This document shows, in pieces, positions 1 to 8,413 of a stretch of 53,020 nucleotides of DNA. Numbering within the stretch: the first letter of the stretch is position 1; every line of letters begins with the position of its first letter. This DNA comes from Treponema sp. (GTDB lineage Bacteria; Spirochaetota; Spirochaetia; Treponematales; Breznakiellaceae): positions 1 to 53,020 of the forward strand of contig JAIRQN010000021.1 in NCBI GenBank assembly GCA_031256445.1. Reading direction: 5' to 3'. Under the pieces are notes generated by a model, which worked only from the letters and a program-made list of their open reading frames with translations, did no database searches and was not told the DNA's origin. Made by a program: the position numbers and the translations under genes.

Positions 1-222
1 TTAGACCTTAAAAAATCCATACTCTCTGACAGCGTCAGAATATTTGAACAAAAATCTTCTTTGGAGTTTACGCTGGAAGTTGATATATCAAAAATCGCAA
101 TCTGCGAATTTATCGAAAAGCTTTCGCGGGAAACAATGTTTTCTGATATAGCGGTTAAAGAACTGCCAATGGAAGAAATTATCACCCAAATTTATAATGA
201 GAATTTGGAATATTTGCAATAA
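1..222 (+). CDS. ABC transporter ATP-binding protein, C-terminal end only
   Basis: The reading frame is open from the first base and ends at TAA 220-222; 73 residues are visible and the gene begins outside the window. No Walker motif is in view. The tail resembles the accessory C-terminal domain of ABC-2/EcsA-type export ATPases: a beta-strand-rich stretch, then DIAVKELPMEEIITQIY, matching the usual end in which a conserved acidic residue pair precedes an Ile-Ile-x-x-Ile-Tyr helix. In such systems the ATPase drives a membrane permease, usually encoded next door; no permease follows here. Function is inferred from the tail alone. Confidence 0.55.
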   Translation, partial: LDLKKSILSDSVRIFEQKSSLEFTLEVDISKIAICEFIEKLSRETMFSDIAVKELPMEEIITQIYNENLEYLQ

Positions 223-421
223 TTACAGAATACAAAAACCATGTGTTTGCCGGCTATTCACGGGAATGCTGGGACGATGTAGGGAATGATCAATTTATCT
301 TTCTTGACTGGTTGAAACTAATGAATAAATAATATTGGACTTGTTCTATAACTGAGGTTATCGAACAACTCTATTATTGAAAAAAATCACAGGACAGAGC
401 ATTTATAACGCTTGTTCCCTC
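223..421. other. Intergenic region with a short gene remnant and a hairpin
   Basis: Between the ABC ATPase tail and the end of gltX. In frame +3, bases 201-332 read without a stop for about 43 codons and include AGYSRECWDDVGNDQF, which looks protein-like (aromatic and acidic rich), but there is no start codon or ribosome binding site. It may be the decayed tail of a gene. The hairpin at 341-368 is listed separately. No strong terminator with a T-run is visible for gltX. Confidence 0.3.
341..368. repeat. Hairpin repeat with AACTGAGGTTA loop
   Basis: Two 12-base arms (341-352 and 357-368) pair with one mismatch around loop TGAG. The central AACTgaGGTTA resembles the AACTcGGTTA core of the hairpins at 12118-12152 and 17427-17465, while the outer stem sequence is different. 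It is probably a member of the same dispersed family and lies just past the end of gltX. Confidence 0.4.
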
Positions 422-1900
422 TCACTCTCCCAGTGCCTCCAGCGCCCGCTGTACCCGCTGCGCGGAACGTTCGGCGCCCAGCAGGCGCAAAGACCCGAAA
501 AGCGGCGGGCTTACGCGGCTGCCTGTAACGGCGACACGTAACGGCATCATCAGGTCGCCAAGCTTAACCTGGCTCTTTTCGGCATGGGCTTTTACAAAAA
601 TTTCCGCCTGTTCGTCATCGGGGATTGCAGCTAACGCGCGGACGAGTTCCAGCCCGTGCCGCAAAAACTCCCTCGTCTGGGCAAGGCTGCTCTTTTTGGG
701 AATGAACTCTTCCGCCGCGGGGGTTTCAGGCTCTTTGAACAGGTATGCGATCTTGGCGGGAACTTCGCTCAGAAATACAAGACGCTCTTTTATAAGAGGC
801 ATCGCCTCGGTAAAAATCCTGCGCTGTTCTTCAGCCGGTTCTCCGTTAAATAAATCCGCGTTAATGGCGAAAGGCAGCGCCAAAGACGCAAGCTCTTCAT
901 CGCTTTTCATTCTGATGTACTGGCCATTGTACCATTCAAGTTTTTTATAATCAAAGACGGCGGGGGCCTTGTTCAGTTTTTCCAGGCTGAAACGCTGCGC
1001 AAGTTCAGCTAACGAATAAAGTTCCCTGCCTTCTTCGTAGGATGCGCCCAAAAGGGCGACATAATTCAGAAGCGCTTCTGGAAGGTATCCCTGTCTGCGG
1101 AATTCGTCTATGCTTGTCGCGCCGTGGCGTTTGGAAAGTTTTTTTCCGTCCTGGCCCATAACCATCGGCAGATGACAGTACTCGGGGGGCGTCCAGCCGA
1201 AAGCGCGGTACATAATAACATGGAGCGGGGTAGAGGAGACCCACTCCTGCGCGCGAAGAACATGAGTCACTTCCATTAAATGATCGTCTACCACATTGGC
1301 AAGGTGGTAAGTAGGAAAGCCGTCGGATTTTAAAAGAACGGGGTCAGGGTTTACATCGTCATTCTTCCACTCAATATCGCCCAGTATATGGTCATGAAAG
1401 CGGGTTGTTTCTCCAAGCGGGATTTTCAGCCTGACAGTGCAGGCTTCGCCGTTTTGGGCGCGTTTTACCGCTTCCTGCGGATCAATCCCGCGGCACAGGC
1501 GATCATATCCCGTTTCAGATGAATGTTCGGCTTCACGGGCAAGGCGCACTTCTTCAATTCTCTGCGGAGTGCAAAAACAGTAATAGGCGCGCCCCGAATC
1601 AATAAGCGCCTGAGCGTATTTTTTATAAAGATCCGTGCGCTCGGACTGGATATAAGGACCGAAAGGACCTCCGCAATCGGGACCTTCGTCCCACTTTATT
1701 CCCAGCCAGGAAAAAGTATCGTAAATATTTTGCACATAACTTTCATCAAAACGGGCCCTGTCGGTATCTTCCAGCCGCAGGATAAATTTCCCGTCCTGAT
1801 TGCCGGAACGGGCAAAAAGATAATTAAATAACGCCGTCCTTACGCTGCCGATATGCTGCAGGCCTGTAGGGGATGGGGGGTAACGGTCTCGAACTTTCAT
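422..1900 (-). CDS. gltX: Glutamyl-tRNA synthetase
   Basis: Class I aminoacyl-tRNA synthetase that charges tRNA(Glu), and in organisms with GatCAB also tRNA(Gln), in the cytoplasm. The protein has 492 residues, the normal length. Visible: RYPPSPTG then HIGS (residues 16-19, HIGH motif), LEDTD near 43-47, and the KMSKS equivalent KLSKR near 255. A zinc-knuckle pattern is present: C108, C110, Y132, C136, as in zinc-binding GluRS. No glutaminyl-tRNA synthetase is seen in the window, so discriminating versus non-discriminating type cannot be decided. The start ATG (1898-1900) has no Shine-Dalgarno sequence; instead a promoter ends 7 nt upstream (see 1908-1936), so the mRNA is probably leaderless. 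Divergent from the aminopeptidase at 1954. Confidence 0.97.
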   Translation of the reverse strand: MKVRDRYPPSPTGLQHIGSVRTALFNYLFARSGNQDGKFILRLEDTDRARFDESYVQNIYDTFSWLGIKWDEGPDCGGPFGPYIQSERTDLYKKYAQALIDSGRAYYCFCTPQRIEEVRLAREAEHSSETGYDRLCRGIDPQEAVKRAQNGEACTVRLKIPLGETTRFHDHILGDIEWKNDDVNPDPVLLKSDGFPTYHLANVVDDHLMEVTHVLRAQEWVSSTPLHVIMYRAFGWTPPEYCHLPMVMGQDGKKLSKRHGATSIDEFRRQGYLPEALLNYVALLGASYEEGRELYSLAELAQRFSLEKLNKAPAVFDYKKLEWYNGQYIRMKSDEELASLALPFAINADLFNGEPAEEQRRIFTEAMPLIKERLVFLSEVPAKIAYLFKEPETPAAEEFIPKKSSLAQTREFLRHGLELVRALAAIPDDEQAEIFVKAHAEKSQVKLGDLMMPLRVAVTGSRVSPPLFGSLRLLGAERSAQRVQRALEALGE

Positions 1901-1907
1901 GAGATTT

Positions 1908-1936
1908 AATGTACCATATTTGAATAATGGTGTCAG
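1908..1936 (-). promoter_or_regulatory. Predicted gltX promoter (leaderless type)
   Basis: On the minus strand: -35 CTGACA (1931-1936), a 17-nt spacer, -10 TACATT (1908-1913), then 7 nt to the ATG. The promoter spans the short divergent gap and overlaps the region just before the aminopeptidase start. Confidence 0.55.
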
Positions 1937-1953
1937 GCACCGATGGAGGCATT

Positions 1954-3435
1954 ATGGCGAAAGAAAAAGAAACAAAGAGCACAGGGCAGAAGCTGGCGGA
2001 TAAGCTTTTTTTCAATTTAAAAAATTGCTGGGAAGAGATTGATGAAAAAACCGCGAAAGAAGTTGAAGAGCTGGCTTTATCGTACAAACAGTTTCTGGAC
2101 AACGGAAAAACCGAGCGTGAATGCGCGCAGGCAGTCTGTGAATTGCTCGCGGAAAATGGTTTTGTGAACATTGATAGTCTGGCCAATAAAAAATTCAAGC
2201 CCGGTATGAAGGTTTATCAGGATATTCGCGGAAAGTCCGTCCTTGCCGCCGTTATCGGAAAAAAACCCGTCATCGAAGGCTGCAACATTCTGGGCGCTCA
2301 TGTGGACTCTCCCCGCCTCGATCTCAAGCAGAACCCGCTGTACGAAGACAGCGATCTTGCGCTGTTTGACACTCATTACTACGGCGGCATCAAAAAGTAC
2401 CAGTGGACAACCATCCCGCTTGCGATGCACGGCGTGTTTATCGGCGAAGACGGTAAAAAGAAAACTGTTAAAATCGGCGAAGAGCCCGGCGATCCTGTGT
2501 TCACCATTACCGATCTTTTGCCCCACCTCGCGAAGGAACAGATGGAGAAAAAAGCCTCCGTGGCAGTGGAAGGCGAAGACCTGGACATTCTGGCCGGTTC
2601 GCGTCCTTTTGCTGACAAAGACGTAAAAGAAAAGATCAAGCTTGCTTTGCTTTCCCTTCTTCATGACCAATACGGCATAACCGAAAAGGATTTCGCGTGC
2701 GCGGAAATTGAATTTGTTCCCGCTTTCAAGGCAAGCGATGTCGGTCTGGACAGGAGCCTGATCGGCGCTTACGGGCATGACGACCGCTGCTGCGCGTGGC
2801 CTGCGCTGAAAGCGCTTGTCGCCCTTTCCGGCGGGAAAACCGCGCGCGCAGCAAAGGATGCGCATTCTGCCCCGCCGGAAAAAACGCTGGTTTGTTATCT
2901 GTCAGACAAGGAAGAAATCGGTTCAGCGGGAAACACGGGCGCGCGTTCACTCAACTTTGAAAATTTTATCGCCCTCCTGTGCGCCGCGCCTGCCGGAAGC
3001 CCCGCGTCTCAGGCGGATCTGCGCCTGTGCTTCTCCCGCTCATCCATGCTGTCCGCCGATGTTAACGCGGCCTTTGATCCTACATACGCCAGCGTGTTTG
3101 ATAAAAAGAACGCGTCTTTTATTGGGAAGGGGATTGTGCTGTGCAAGTACACCGGCTCAGGCGGCAAATACGGAGCAAGCGACGCGAACGCTGAATTCTG
3201 CGCCAAGGTGCAGGCTATTATGGGCAGGAACAAAGTGCAGTGGCAGTTCGGAGAACTGGGTAAAGTGGACAAGGGCGGCGGCGGCACAATCGCTCTGTAT
3301 GCCGCAAATCTGGGAATGGATGTCCTTGACTGCGGTATTCCCGTGCTTTCAATGCATTCGCCCTTCGAGGTGATAAGCAAAATCGATCTTTACACAACAT
3401 ACAAAGGGTATATCGCGTTTTTACAGGAAGCCTGA
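1954..3435 (+). CDS. M18 family aminopeptidase
   Basis: Zinc metallo-aminopeptidase of family M18 (aspartyl aminopeptidase / aminopeptidase I type) that trims N-terminal residues from cytoplasmic peptides. Metal ligand motifs in order: GAHVDSPRLDLK (His and first Asp), YGHDDR (bridging Asp), DKEEIGS (catalytic and binding Glu pair), and a late His in SMHSPFEVI. About 493 residues, usual for the bacterial group. An upstream in-frame ATG at 1927 exists, but GGAGG at 1945-1949 sits 4 nt before ATG 1954, and the protein then starts MAKEKETKS, so 1954 is chosen. Stands alone between gltX (divergent) and the GGDEF gene. There is no signal peptide. Confidence 0.93.
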   Translation: MAKEKETKSTGQKLADKLFFNLKNCWEEIDEKTAKEVEELALSYKQFLDNGKTERECAQAVCELLAENGFVNIDSLANKKFKPGMKVYQDIRGKSVLAAVIGKKPVIEGCNILGAHVDSPRLDLKQNPLYEDSDLALFDTHYYGGIKKYQWTTIPLAMHGVFIGEDGKKKTVKIGEEPGDPVFTITDLLPHLAKEQMEKKASVAVEGEDLDILAGSRPFADKDVKEKIKLALLSLLHDQYGITEKDFACAEIEFVPAFKASDVGLDRSLIGAYGHDDRCCAWPALKALVALSGGKTARAAKDAHSAPPEKTLVCYLSDKEEIGSAGNTGARSLNFENFIALLCAAPAGSPASQADLRLCFSRSSMLSADVNAAFDPTYASVFDKKNASFIGKGIVLCKYTGSGGKYGASDANAEFCAKVQAIMGRNKVQWQFGELGKVDKGGGGTIALYAANLGMDVLDCGIPVLSMHSPFEVISKIDLYTTYKGYIAFLQEA

Positions 3436-3497
3436 GTTTTAAAAGCGCAGCCTTGTTTTAACGTTTTGTTTATTTTATACTGTATAATGGAATTACA

Positions 3498-4874
3498 ATG
3501 AATGGGACAAAACTTGTTAAAAACGCCAAAAATCTGTCTCTTATTGCGGTAATTTCTTTTTCCGTTTCCGCTGTATTATGCGCATTTATAATTACCGTGA
3601 CATCCGCCAATAAGATAAATATTGAGAGATTAAAAATTGAACAGCTTATACAGGAAAAAAGCGCCAAAATAAATGAGATTATGGCAAAATCACTTTACAA
3701 AACGCAGTCGCTGCTGGTTATCGTGCAGGGTAATAACCTGGACGCTTTTGATTTATTGGCGCCGTCTTTAATGGATGATCCTTCAATATTAAATATTCAT
3801 CTGGCTCCTGACGGCATAATTTCCAATGTATATCCCATGGCAGATAACGAGTATTTTATCGGAAGGAATCTTTTTGGCGGAAATCCGGGCAGCAAAGAAT
3901 CTGTTCAGGCAAGGGATTCGGGCGAGCTTGTTTTAAGCGGCCCTCTTGCATTAAGCAACGGCATACAGTTCCTTGCGGGAAGGCTGCCTGTATATACGGA
4001 AAACGGCGGTGCCGGCCGGAAATTCTGGGGAATTGTTTCCATTGTCTTGAAACACCCCCAGGTTTTTTATGACGCCGATTTGGGCATTTTAACCGCGCTT
4101 GGTTATTCATATGAATTATGGAGAATAAACCCGGATACGAATGAAAGGCAGGTTATTGTAAGCGATTATAAACACGGTAATATAACTACACGCTATATTG
4201 AAAAACCGGTTCACATACTCAACGCTGAATGGAATTTTAAAGTCGCGCCATTTCAGCCGTGGTACGCTTATCCGGAAAATATCGTATATATATTGGTCAG
4301 TATCTTTATATGTTTTTTTATTTTCTTCATTTTGCAGAACAATTTCGATTTAAAATTGATGCACACATCGTTGGAACAAATGGCGATAACCGATCCGCTG
4401 ACGGGCATTTATAACAGAAGGCATTTTATGGAAGTTGTGCAGATCGATATCGCGAAATCGCAGCGCCTGAAAAAGAACGCCTATATCCTTATTTTTGACA
4501 TTGATAAATTTAAAAAAATAAATGATACATACGGCCATACAGTCGGCGATATGGTTTTGATTGAACTGACCATGCGCATAAAAGCGAATATCCGCACTTA
4601 TGATCTGTTCGCGCGTTACGGCGGCGAGGAATTTATTATTTACACTTCAGATATCAGCAGCGTAACCGTTTATGAAATGGCCGAGCGTCTGCGGCTGAGT
4701 CTTTTTGATAAAAAATTCGAAGTTGACAATTTAAACCTTACGGTTTCGGCAAGTTTCGGCGTTGCGCATGTCAGGGATTATGATCTTAAAAACGGCATCA
4801 GACGCGCGGACGAGGCTCTTTATACAGCGAAGAAGAACGGCCGCAACTGCGTGTTCTTTAACAGCAAAGGCTGA
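3498..4874 (+). CDS. Membrane diguanylate cyclase with CHASE-like sensor and GGDEF domain
   Basis: Makes cyclic di-GMP from GTP. 458 residues: N-terminal membrane helix (about 13-35), an extracytoplasmic domain of about 220 residues with a CHASE-like pattern (IISNVYPMADNEYFIGRN, then a GPLALSNG segment and FWGIVSIVL), a second helix (about 260-282), then a GGDEF domain. The active-site motif is intact as RYGGEEF, and an inhibitory I-site RTYD sits five residues before it, so the enzyme should be active and product-inhibited. The ligand is unknown. There is no Shine-Dalgarno sequence; TATAAT at 3483-3488 lies 9 nt before the ATG, consistent with a leaderless transcript. No EAL or PilZ gene is nearby. 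Confidence 0.93.
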   Translation: MNGTKLVKNAKNLSLIAVISFSVSAVLCAFIITVTSANKINIERLKIEQLIQEKSAKINEIMAKSLYKTQSLLVIVQGNNLDAFDLLAPSLMDDPSILNIHLAPDGIISNVYPMADNEYFIGRNLFGGNPGSKESVQARDSGELVLSGPLALSNGIQFLAGRLPVYTENGGAGRKFWGIVSIVLKHPQVFYDADLGILTALGYSYELWRINPDTNERQVIVSDYKHGNITTRYIEKPVHILNAEWNFKVAPFQPWYAYPENIVYILVSIFICFFIFFILQNNFDLKLMHTSLEQMAITDPLTGIYNRRHFMEVVQIDIAKSQRLKKNAYILIFDIDKFKKINDTYGHTVGDMVLIELTMRIKANIRTYDLFARYGGEEFIIYTSDISSVTVYEMAERLRLSLFDKKFEVDNLNLTVSASFGVAHVRDYDLKNGIRRADEALYTAKKNGRNCVFFNSKG

Positions 4875-4879
4875 CGCCG

Positions 4880-5620
4880 CTAGAGTCTCGATCCGCAATA
4901 CATTTTTAACAGCTTTAAAAAATCTTTCCGGGATATCGACTCGCCGCCTAAACTAAGCAAATGGTTAGTGGGCACCTGGCAGTCAATAAAGGCAAGTCCG
5001 TCTTTAAAAAGTTTTTCTGCCAGGTTAAGCAGCGCGGCTTTGGAAGCGTTGCTTCTTTTGGAGAACATCGATTCGCCCATAAAAACCCTGCCCATTAAAA
5101 TGCCGTAACAGCCGCCTGCAAGCACCCCGTCCTGCCACGCTTCCGCGCAGTGAGCCCAGCCAAGACGGTACAGCTCTGTATACGCTTCGATTATGTCATC
5201 GGAAATCCAGGTTAAACTTGTGTTTGGATCGCTGACGCCGCTTCCCTGTCCAGGGCGGTACACTTCGGCGCATCCCCGGATTACGCCCGGAAAGTCATTA
5301 TCAAATTTCAGGCTGAATGTGCCGTTGTTTAAAATTTTCTGCATGGAAGATGATATATGCAGTTTACCGGGAAAGATTACGCAGCGGGGGTCCGGCGACT
5401 GCCAGATAACGGGATCGCCGGGGTTGTACCAGGGAAAAATTCCCTGTTCATAAGCCGATAACAGCATTCCCGGTGAAAGATTGCCGCCGACCGCGATAAT
5501 ATTATCATCCCATTTTTTTGAGCTTGGAAACGGAAAATAATCATTTTCGCGTAAATAGGGAAAATTTGGATCCGGACCCGGTCTATATGGAGATTGTATT
5601 CCCAATACCGCATTCCTCAT
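4880..5620 (-). CDS. aat: Leucyl/phenylalanyl-tRNA--protein transferase
   Basis: Transfers Leu or Phe from tRNA to N-terminal Arg or Lys of proteins, creating primary N-degrons for ClpS/ClpAP. 246 residues with the family core: YFPFPSS, GGNLSPGMLLSAYEQGIFPWY, SPDPRCVIFP, then WISDDIIEAYTELYRLGWAHCAEAW and GESMFSKRSNASKAAL. The start overlaps the clpA end by 38 nt, which suggests translational coupling. An in-frame TTG five codons in, preceded by GAGG, is another possible start. It is the third gene of a clpS-clpA-aat operon, so substrate tagging, recognition and unfolding are co-encoded. Convergent with the GGDEF gene, with 5 nt between stops. Confidence 0.96.
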   Translation of the reverse strand: MRNAVLGIQSPYRPGPDPNFPYLRENDYFPFPSSKKWDDNIIAVGGNLSPGMLLSAYEQGIFPWYNPGDPVIWQSPDPRCVIFPGKLHISSSMQKILNNGTFSLKFDNDFPGVIRGCAEVYRPGQGSGVSDPNTSLTWISDDIIEAYTELYRLGWAHCAEAWQDGVLAGGCYGILMGRVFMGESMFSKRSNASKAALLNLAEKLFKDGLAFIDCQVPTNHLLSLGGESISRKDFLKLLKMYCGSRL

Positions 5621-7928
5621 TGCACATTATGAAGTAGCCGTTTTTATCCTCGTTCCAATCTACAACTGCGTTGCCGCCTTCGCTCAGCCTGCCAAAAAGC
5701 ACCTCGTCCACAAAGAAGCTTTTTATTTTTTCTTCGATTAGCCGCCCTGCGTTTCTTGCGCCGAATTCGCGGCTGTATCCTTCTTCCGCCAGTTTGTCTG
5801 TACACGCGCTTGTGACAGTCAGGGTTACATTTTTTTCCGCGAGCTGCGCGGTAAAAACGTCCAGTTCCTTGCGTACGATAGAAATCATTATCTCGCGTGA
5901 AAGGTGGCTGAAACGGACTATCGCGTCCAGCCGGTTGCGGAATTCGGGGGTGAATATTTTTTCCACCGCGCTGTCTACCGCGCTGTCGTCCATTACGCGG
6001 TCTCCAAAACCGATAAGCCCCTTGCCGATTTCCCTCGCGCCGGCGTTGCTTGTCATAATAAAAATTACATTGCGGAAATCGGCTTTGCGTCCCTGATTGT
6101 CCGTCAGGGTAGCGTAGTCCATTATCTGCAGAAGTATGTTGTAAATATCTGAATGCGCTTTTTCAATCTCGTCCAGCAGAACAACCGCATGCGGCTGTTT
6201 GCGCACCGCGTCAGTAAGCTGCCCGCCGTCTTCGTAACCCACGTAACCCGGCGATGAACCGATTAGGCGCGAAACAGTGTACTTCTCCTGATACTCGCTC
6301 ATGTCGAAGCGGAGCATCGCTACGCCGAGGATATCCGCCAACTGCCGCGCCAGTTCTGTCTTTCCTACGCCGGTGGGTCCCGCGAAAAGGAAATTGGCGA
6401 CCGGCTTGCCTTCCGCCCTGAAACCGGCCCTGGAACGTTTTACCGCTTTTACAACCGCCTGCACCGCTTCGTCCTGTCCGAATACGCGTTCCCGCAGCCT
6501 GGAATCCAAATCTTTAAGTTTGTCTTTTTCGGTTTCGCCGACAGACCGCTGCGGTATACGGGCGATTTTTGAAATGACAGTTTCAATTAAAGGCAGACTT
6601 ATCTCTACTGTTTCGCTTTCCTGCACTGTCGCTTTTGTTGTCCCTGTCAGCTCATTGTTTGCAGTAATGCTGTTGCCTTCATGAGAATGTTTTCTGTATG
6701 CTTCAATCCGCGCGTAAGCGCCGGCTTCGTCAATTACATCAATCGCCTTGTCGGGCAGCCGCCTCTCTGTAATAAACTGCGCGGAAAGGCGCACTGCGGT
6801 TTCCACCGCTTCGTCGCTGTAATGCACATTGTGATAATTTTCGTATCTGGATTTAAGCCCTTTTAATATGTCAATTGCCGTTTCCACAGACGGTTCGTTA
6901 ATATCGATTTTCTGGAAACGCCGCGAAAGGGCGCGGTCTTTTTCGAAATACTTGCCGTACTCCTCGTGAGTCGTGGAGCCGATACACCTGAGCTTGCCCG
7001 ACGTAAGAGCCGGTTTAAGCAAATTGGAAGCGTCCAGCGATCCGCCGGAAACTGAGCCGGCTCCTACTATTGTATGAATCTCGTCGATGAAGAGAATGGC
7101 TTTTTCTTTTTTCAGCATTTCCTCTACAACGCGTTTTACCCTCTCTTCAAAATCGCCTCGGTACTTTGTGCCTGCGAGCATAGCGCCCATGTCCAGCGAC
7201 AGAATGCTGAACCCGCGCAGGGGCGGCGGCACATTGCCCGCAACGATTCTCTGCGCAAGACCTTCCGTTATCGCCGTCTTTCCCACTCCCGAGTCGCCGA
7301 CATGAATTGGGTTGTTCTTCAGCCTGCGGCAGAGCACCTGTACTGTACGGTCAAGTTCTTCTTCCCTGCCGATCACAGGTTCCAGCTTGCCGTCCCGCGC
7401 CAGAGCTGTCAGGTCTGTCGCATAACGCTCCAGAATGCCTTTTTTCAGCGATTTTTTCTGGCTGTCAGCCTGATCATCTTCGGCTGTGCCCGCGAATTTG
7501 CTGTCGGTTCCGTAACTGTGGGAAAGCACCTGCAAAAGCTCCAGCCGTTTAATCCCGGCCTTGCGCATATAATAGGCGCTGTAACAACGTTCTTCGTCAA
7601 AAAGCGAAACCAGGATGTCCGCTACATCGATCATGTCTTTTTGAGCGGATTTGCTCTGCATAACAGCCCGTTCGAAAATACTGTGAAAACCCACGGTCTT
7701 GGACGGTTCTCCCGCTGCCGTTACAGGCAGTTTTTGCTCAAAGTAATTTTCCATCCCGTTTTTAAGCTGCGCCGGATCGGCGCCGCATGAAAATAATATT
7801 CCCTGTACTTCGTCAAAAGCCAATGCGGCGTAAAGAATGTGCTCGGGCGTCAGATACTCATGATGTCTGATTTTGGCTTCGTTATAGGCGGCGTCAATAA
7901 TTGCCTGAACATGGCCTGATATTTTCAC
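5583..7928 (-). CDS. clpA: ATP-dependent Clp protease ATP-binding subunit ClpA
   Basis: Hexameric AAA+ unfoldase that feeds substrates to ClpP. 781 residues: Clp N-domain repeats (about 1-140), first AAA+ module with Walker A GDSGVGKT and Walker B ILFIDEIHT, second module with GPTGVGKTELAR and VVLLDEIEKAH, and a C-terminal D2-small domain. The ClpP-docking IGF tripeptide is visible in GLIGFGDRV, so this is ClpA rather than ClpB; the long ClpB middle coiled coil is absent. The start is GTG (7926-7928) with GAGGAG 5 nt upstream. It follows clpS by 39 nt and overlaps aat. No clpP is in the window. Confidence 0.97.
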   Translation of the reverse strand: MKISGHVQAIIDAAYNEAKIRHHEYLTPEHILYAALAFDEVQGILFSCGADPAQLKNGMENYFEQKLPVTAAGEPSKTVGFHSIFERAVMQSKSAQKDMIDVADILVSLFDEERCYSAYYMRKAGIKRLELLQVLSHSYGTDSKFAGTAEDDQADSQKKSLKKGILERYATDLTALARDGKLEPVIGREEELDRTVQVLCRRLKNNPIHVGDSGVGKTAITEGLAQRIVAGNVPPPLRGFSILSLDMGAMLAGTKYRGDFEERVKRVVEEMLKKEKAILFIDEIHTIVGAGSVSGGSLDASNLLKPALTSGKLRCIGSTTHEEYGKYFEKDRALSRRFQKIDINEPSVETAIDILKGLKSRYENYHNVHYSDEAVETAVRLSAQFITERRLPDKAIDVIDEAGAYARIEAYRKHSHEGNSITANNELTGTTKATVQESETVEISLPLIETVISKIARIPQRSVGETEKDKLKDLDSRLRERVFGQDEAVQAVVKAVKRSRAGFRAEGKPVANFLFAGPTGVGKTELARQLADILGVAMLRFDMSEYQEKYTVSRLIGSSPGYVGYEDGGQLTDAVRKQPHAVVLLDEIEKAHSDIYNILLQIMDYATLTDNQGRKADFRNVIFIMTSNAGAREIGKGLIGFGDRVMDDSAVDSAVEKIFTPEFRNRLDAIVRFSHLSREIMISIVRKELDVFTAQLAEKNVTLTVTSACTDKLAEEGYSREFGARNAGRLIEEKIKSFFVDEVLFGRLSEGGNAVVDWNEDKNGYFIMCNEECGIGNTISI

Positions 7929-7967
7929 TTTGACTCCTCAATAGCGGATACTATTATTATATCACAC

Positions 7968-8270
7968 TTACACAGGTTCCACTATGCAGCGAAGGGGAAA
8001 TTCATTTTCCCGCGCCGCCGCGTGAACCTGTTCGGCCTTGGTAGTTGCAATGTCCCAGACATATATGCCCACTATCCCTCTCCCCTTTTTGTGAACATCC
8101 ATCATTATATTATACGCTTCTTCTGTGTTTTTGTGGAAAATTTCAATCAGAATTTCAACGACAAATTCCATGTATGTATAATTGTCATTAAGGAGGATTA
8201 CTCTGTAGTGATCCGGCTCTTTTAACCTGTCGCTGGTCTTTATATCCGGTCTGTCAATTACTCTCGGCAT
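7968..8270 (-). CDS. clpS: ATP-dependent Clp protease adaptor ClpS
   Basis: N-recognin that binds N-terminal Leu, Phe, Trp or Tyr and delivers substrates to ClpA. 100 residues, typical size. Family core: YRVILLNDNYTYMEFVVEIL, then HKNTEEAYNIMMDVHKKGRG and IYVWDIATTKAEQVHAAA, which carry the hydrophobic-pocket and ClpA-docking surfaces. First gene of clpS-clpA-aat. There is no Shine-Dalgarno sequence; a promoter ends 8 nt before the ATG. Confidence 0.96.
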   Translation of the reverse strand: MPRVIDRPDIKTSDRLKEPDHYRVILLNDNYTYMEFVVEILIEIFHKNTEEAYNIMMDVHKKGRGIVGIYVWDIATTKAEQVHAAARENEFPLRCIVEPV

Positions 8271-8278
8271 TATTGCTT

Positions 8279-8308
8279 ATTTTAGGAGTATATTCGCATT
8301 ATTGTAAA
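8279..8308 (-). promoter_or_regulatory. Predicted clpS operon promoter (leaderless type)
   Basis: Minus strand: -35 TTTACA (8303-8308), 18-nt spacer, -10 TAAAAT (8279-8284), then 8 nt to the clpS ATG. It would drive the clpS-clpA-aat operon. Confidence 0.5.
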
Positions 8309-8413
8309 GGTATTACCGGGGCGCCCTGGCGGCGGCGGGAGGTAAAGTTCATGTTTACAGTAGGCATTTTTTTAAATCTGTGTATTAATTAAAAGTTAAA
8401 AGAGGAGGAGAAT

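Noticed and set aside
201-332. Protein-like fragment after the ABC ATPase tail
   Set aside because: Has no start codon or ribosome binding site and is too short to assign; mentioned only as a possible remnant.
2077-2865. 262-codon open frame on the minus strand
   Set aside because: Lies antisense inside the aminopeptidase gene, whose catalytic motifs are intact; the antisense product has no recognisable domain.
7074-7790. 238-codon open frame on the plus strand
   Set aside because: Antisense to the conserved clpA coding region, with no family features; a by-product of codon bias.
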